DNA from: Mallotus nudiflorus
Taxonomy: Eukaryota > Streptophyta > Magnoliopsida > Malpighiales > Euphorbiaceae
Length of the DNA: 64,000 nt
Direction of reading: 5' to 3'
NCBI GenBank assembly: GCA_947683625.1
Contig: CANTUR010000166.1
Location: 2,697,001-2,761,000, forward strand
Shown piece after piece: positions 60,463 through 64,000 of the stretch. The notes under the pieces were generated by a model, which was not told the origin of the DNA, did no database searches, and saw only the letters and a list, made by a program, of their open reading frames with translations. The translations under genes and the position numbers were made by a program. How positions within the stretch are numbered: the stretch's first letter is position 1; each line of letters begins with the position of its first letter.

Positions 60463-61691
60463 ATGACACAAGCCATGCTTATTTTAGTGAGGAAACTTCT
60501 CAAAACCATTAATGGAGATGATTGGAATCAACTTTTGCCCTTACATGCCAAACCATTAAAGTCCTTTCAACATCTAAAAATAGACAATAATTTCTTAGAT
60601 GATGCTGCCACTTTCTGGGATGCCAAGGATCACGTATTTAGATTTAACGGGCAAGAGCTGTGTCCCCTAATAGAGTAGTTTGCTGCTATTATGGGATGTT
60701 CACTAAGTTCAACTGCTACCATTGCTCTCCCAGACCTTGAAATAGAGTTCCCCAACAAATTAATAGCATTCTTTGATATGCCCCCAGATATTTATCTACA
60801 TGCACGCACATAATGCTGAAACCATCAGTCTTCCCTTTCTAATTTCCTCTTGTGACACTAGAGACAAAACCAATACTGCTTGGATTAAAACTGTCGCATT
60901 CTGCCTATATGCTCAGTTTCTGCTAGTATCTTTTCATGGAGATGCTGATGTAAAAATTATCAGTATCTTGGAACAGGTAGAAATTGGAGCTAATCCTGTG
61001 CCTGTCATACTTGTTGAAACTATCATTGGGTTAGATAATTTCAAAGTTCAAAACTGGCTCTCAGGCAATCTACTTCTCCTTCAGGTATGTAACCTTTTTT
61101 TTTTTTAGCTTAGCCGCCCTTTTAGGTTTTCAACTTAGCTTTTTTTTTTTTAAGATTTGGTTATAGGAGAAATTGAGTCTGCTTAATGCCCCTCCCAATG
61201 CTTTGACTTATCAACCTCATCATCTATAATCCCATCCTTTGGAGATAAAGAATAAATAGACTAGAGATCAATGGGTTGATTAGATGAAAGGCATTGTTGA
61301 TATTGAGATTACTTGGACTTATCTTTGGTGGAGATTAAAATTTATGACCATCAACTTGTATGATAACTGTGTCCCTATTCTTGGATTATACTCTTCGACT
61401 TTTCTCTCTCCTTTACGCCTCTGCTATCAGTATGGTCGCCCTTAATTCATTGTTGCTGTTGTAACTGACTTCGAAGGTTTCCTCCTAAGGCAAGACTTCT
61501 TAGACAAAGTGAAGAACTTGTGGCCTCATTGAGCTTTGGAACACAATTTATGCCTGGATGCTGACATGACTACTGATGACAACTACAAGACTTGGGTTAC
61601 TATGCAATCTACAGAATCACCAAAACTTATTAAGTACAAAAGGAGTAAAAAATTATTAGATGAGTCAAGAAAGAAACAAAAACATAACTAG
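60463..61691 (+). pseudogene. DUF7745-like gene relic, antisense to pol
   Basis: On plus. It starts MTQAMLILVRKLLKT, then DDAATFWDAKDHVFRFNG, ELCPLIE, a stop, then EFPNKLIAFFDMPPDIYL; after a frameshift, TAWIKTVAFCLYAQFLLVS and EIGANPVPVILVETIIGLD, then LSGNLLLLQ before a donor (gtatgt at about 61085). After a T-rich stretch the acceptor ttttaag leads into ATTTGGTTATAG (IWL, then a stop), EKLSLLNAPPNALTYQP, and later RLCYQYGRP, FEGFLLRQDFLDKVKNLWPH and CLDADMTTDDNYKTW, ending at 61689-61691. The order matches plant DUF7745 proteins (FWDxxxxxFxF, NPVPxILAET, LLLQIW). A retained intron of about 70 bp is visible. Confidence 0.65.
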
Positions 61692-61991
61692 TGGTCTCAT
61701 AAGTCTAGTTTCTTATGTTTTATTTTTCTTTAAGTCTTTATGTCTTATAATAAAGATAGAATACGCAATATTAAAAAAAAATGTCTTTTCAATTTATTTC
61801 ATTATCCAAGGCAAAAATGAGTACATTTATTACATCACATGACATAACTCTTGTTATCAACTAGTCTTTTCAGATTTTCTAACTGAACATTTTTCCTCTC
61901 ATTTTCATTTCCCTATCTTTTGCCTAATAAGCCCTTTACGGGTTTTCTGAACAGCAGGAATGTCCTAACTTTTGCCTAACCAGTCTTTTCA

Positions 61992-64000
61992 GGTTTTCTA
62001 GTTAGCGAACATTTTTTTTTCAAAGGTAGTATTTCTTGAGGTGATTCAGGTTAATTGGCTCAATGAACTCATTCCTTTTTAGATATGATATCTTTGTGGC
62101 TCCCTTAGGCAAAATTGTTTTGACTAAATACGGCCCTTCCTAATTCGATCTGAATTTTCCTCTCGGGTCAAACACCATTGCCCTTGCATGCTTTAATACT
62201 ATATCCCATGCTTTTATCTTTCCCTACTTAACTTTTTTGTTGAATGCTCTTGCTATTCTCCTCTGATAAATCTGAGTGTGGAATAAAGCATCCATCCTTT
62301 TCTCATTTAGTGATACAAGGTAATCAAACCTCTTTTGCATCCATTCACTCTCGGGGATCTTTGCTTCCATAGCCACCCTCAAGGATTTAATTTCTGTCTC
62401 TATGGGTAGAGCTGCTTCATAACCATATACTAACGAAAATGGAGTTTGTCCTGTAGTTGTACGTGTTGTAGTTCTGTATCCCCACAAAGCAAAAAGAAGG
62501 TGTTCAGACTAGTCCTTATGTGTCTTCACCATCTTAGAGAGAATCTTCTTTATATTTTTATTAGCCGCTTATACTGCTCTATTAGCCTGAGGTCGATAAG
62601 GTGAGGACTTATGATGCTCAATCTTGTATCTTGGTAGCAACTCAGTGGTTTCTTCCTGAAACTGAATTCCATTGTCTGTCACAACATGATATGGGACTCC
62701 AAACCTACAAATGAGGTTCTTCTCAATGAACTTTGCCATCTGTCTAGCTTTTAAGGTGCCAAAGGACTCTGCTTCTACCCATCTTGAAAAATAATCAATT
62801 ACGACCACTATATACTTATGTCCGTTTGAAGCATTTGGTTTCACTTCCCTTATTATATTTATTCCCCAGGCTGCAAAGGGCCATGGAGATGTTAAACTGT
62901 TTAGAACTATAAAGGGAAGGTAATTGAGGTTCCCATGTATCTGACATTGATGGCATTCTCTTATTATTTGAATGCAATCCTTTTCCATGCTTCCCACTAG
63001 TATCCCTACCAAGTAATCTTCTTTGCCAGAATTATCCCATTCATATGTGATCCACAGACTCCTACATGAATTTCTCTCATCACCTGCTTTGCTTCATCCT
63101 TCTTGAGACATCTCAGTTGTTTTCTATTTGGCATCCTTCTGTATAATATTCCATCATAACTTGCATAATGACGTCCAAGAACATGAAGAGCATATCTATC
63201 TTTGGAAGTTGCTTCATCTAGGTATCTTCTTTTTTCAATAAATCTTTGGATGTCATAAAACCATGGCTTTTCCTCTGGCCCTATCTTAATATTCATGACA
63301 TGTTCTTTGCCATAACACGGAACTTGCATTTTCATTATCACTAAAGGTTTCATTATCGATCCCATCAGTTTATCCCACATTGAAGAAAGTGTTGCCAAAG
63401 CATCCGCCATTTGATTCTCATCTCTTGGTAGATGCATAAAAAGACATTTGGTGAAATTCTTTATCAGCTTTCTCAAATAATGGATGTAAGGTTTCAGTCT
63501 TTCTTCCTTTACTTCCCAATGTTCATTAGTTTGGCTGATGACCAATATGGAATCTCTGTAAACCAATAGGTCTTTTTCTCCAACTGCCAATGCTGCTTCC
63601 ATACCATAGATACATGCCTCATATTCAGCCATATTATTGGTAACCCTGAAGTCTAATTTCTAGGTCATTGGGATGGTTTCTCCTTCTAATATGACAAGAA
63701 TTACTCCTAACCCTGCTCCTCTATTATTCACTGCTCCATCGAAATAAAGTTTCCATTCTTGGTGTTCTATTACTGCTAGGTTCTCATCTGGAAACTTTAG
63801 ATTCCACTGCTTATTTCCTTCGACTGCATTCTAGGCTAGAAACTCTGCTACAGCTTTGCCTTTGATGACCTTTGTAGTGACATACTCTATATCGAACTCC
63901 GTTAAAAGTACCAACCATCTAGACATCTTTCCAGTTAAAGCCAGCGTTTGGAACAAGTATTTTAAAGGATCTATCCTTGAAACGGCTTGTACTTTATAGG
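61992..64000 (-). pseudogene. Tat-type gypsy pol relic (RNase H, second RNase H, integrase)
   Basis: Read on minus, the window edge gives the tail of the first RNase H (DPLKYLFQTLALTGKMSRWL, FDIEYVT) and then a second RNase H domain (WKLYFDGAVNN, GAGLGVIL, NNMAEYEACIYGMEAAL). Two RNase H domains in a row are the hallmark of the Tat lineage. The integrase follows: ECHQCQIHGN, INIIREVKPNASNGHKYI, DYFSRWVEAESFGTLKARQM, VTDNGIQFQ and PYRPQANRAV, then YGYEAALPIE and the C-terminal FDPRGKFRSN...EGPYLVKTILP. Stops near 63659, 63830 and 62570 show it is dead. The RT lies outside the window. Confidence 0.85.

Overview
This is a piece of nuclear genome from a dicot plant, probably a core eudicot and perhaps a rosid (the species cannot be fixed from the sequence). 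The evidence is GT-AG introns and one AT-AC intron, plant-specific gene families (WLIM1, ZCF37, QQT1), a nuclear tRNA-Pro, AT-rich intergenic DNA and large Ty3/gypsy LTR elements of plant type.

The left half, about 7.8-29.2 kb, is a gene island. In order it holds: a small VCP/p97-interacting-protein-like gene (minus); a divergent AKAP17A-like RNA-binding gene (plus) behind a shared 294 bp promoter; a single-exon ZCF37-type membrane protein (minus); a ten-exon QQT1/GPN2 GTPase gene (minus), whose last intron is a textbook U12-type AT-AC intron; a tRNA-Pro(TGG) just upstream of QQT1; a five-exon WLIM1-type LIM gene (plus); and an F-box gene of the At3g12350 type (minus). I rebuilt the exons by hand, and the phases close in every multi-exon gene. 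From memory, WLIM1 and a ZCF37 relative are also close neighbours in Arabidopsis (AT1G10200, AT1G10220), which suggests old microsynteny.

Left of the island (1-7.8 kb) are transposon remains: part of a 3.2 kb-class gypsy LTR, a decayed copia pol, and AT-rich TIR elements, one of them holding a MULE-like element with a near-perfect 9 bp target duplication.

Right of the island (29.2-64 kb) nearly everything is nested transposon. A PIF/Harbinger element is the host: a transposase relic on minus and an ORF1 (MYB/NAM-C-like) relic on plus, facing away from a short tandem-repeat centre. An 11.4 kb chromodomain Ty3/gypsy element (Tekay-like, 3.2 kb LTRs, target duplication aaaag) landed in that centre. 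A solo LTR of a sister subfamily (target duplication ataga) landed inside ORF1. Further right, a gag remnant is cut by another LTR of the same family in the opposite orientation. That LTR is itself cut by a Tat/Ogre-type element, whose 3' LTR, 3' untranslated arrays and pol fill 53.7-64 kb.

The Tat-type element is the most unusual part. Between its pol and 3' LTR lie two intron-bearing relics in antisense, one a plant mobile domain gene and one DUF7745-like. Next to them is an array of about 40 copies of one 10-12 bp core, closed by four different sets of complementary arms (four hairpins per roughly 120 bp unit). A second palindrome family is built on CCGATCGG.
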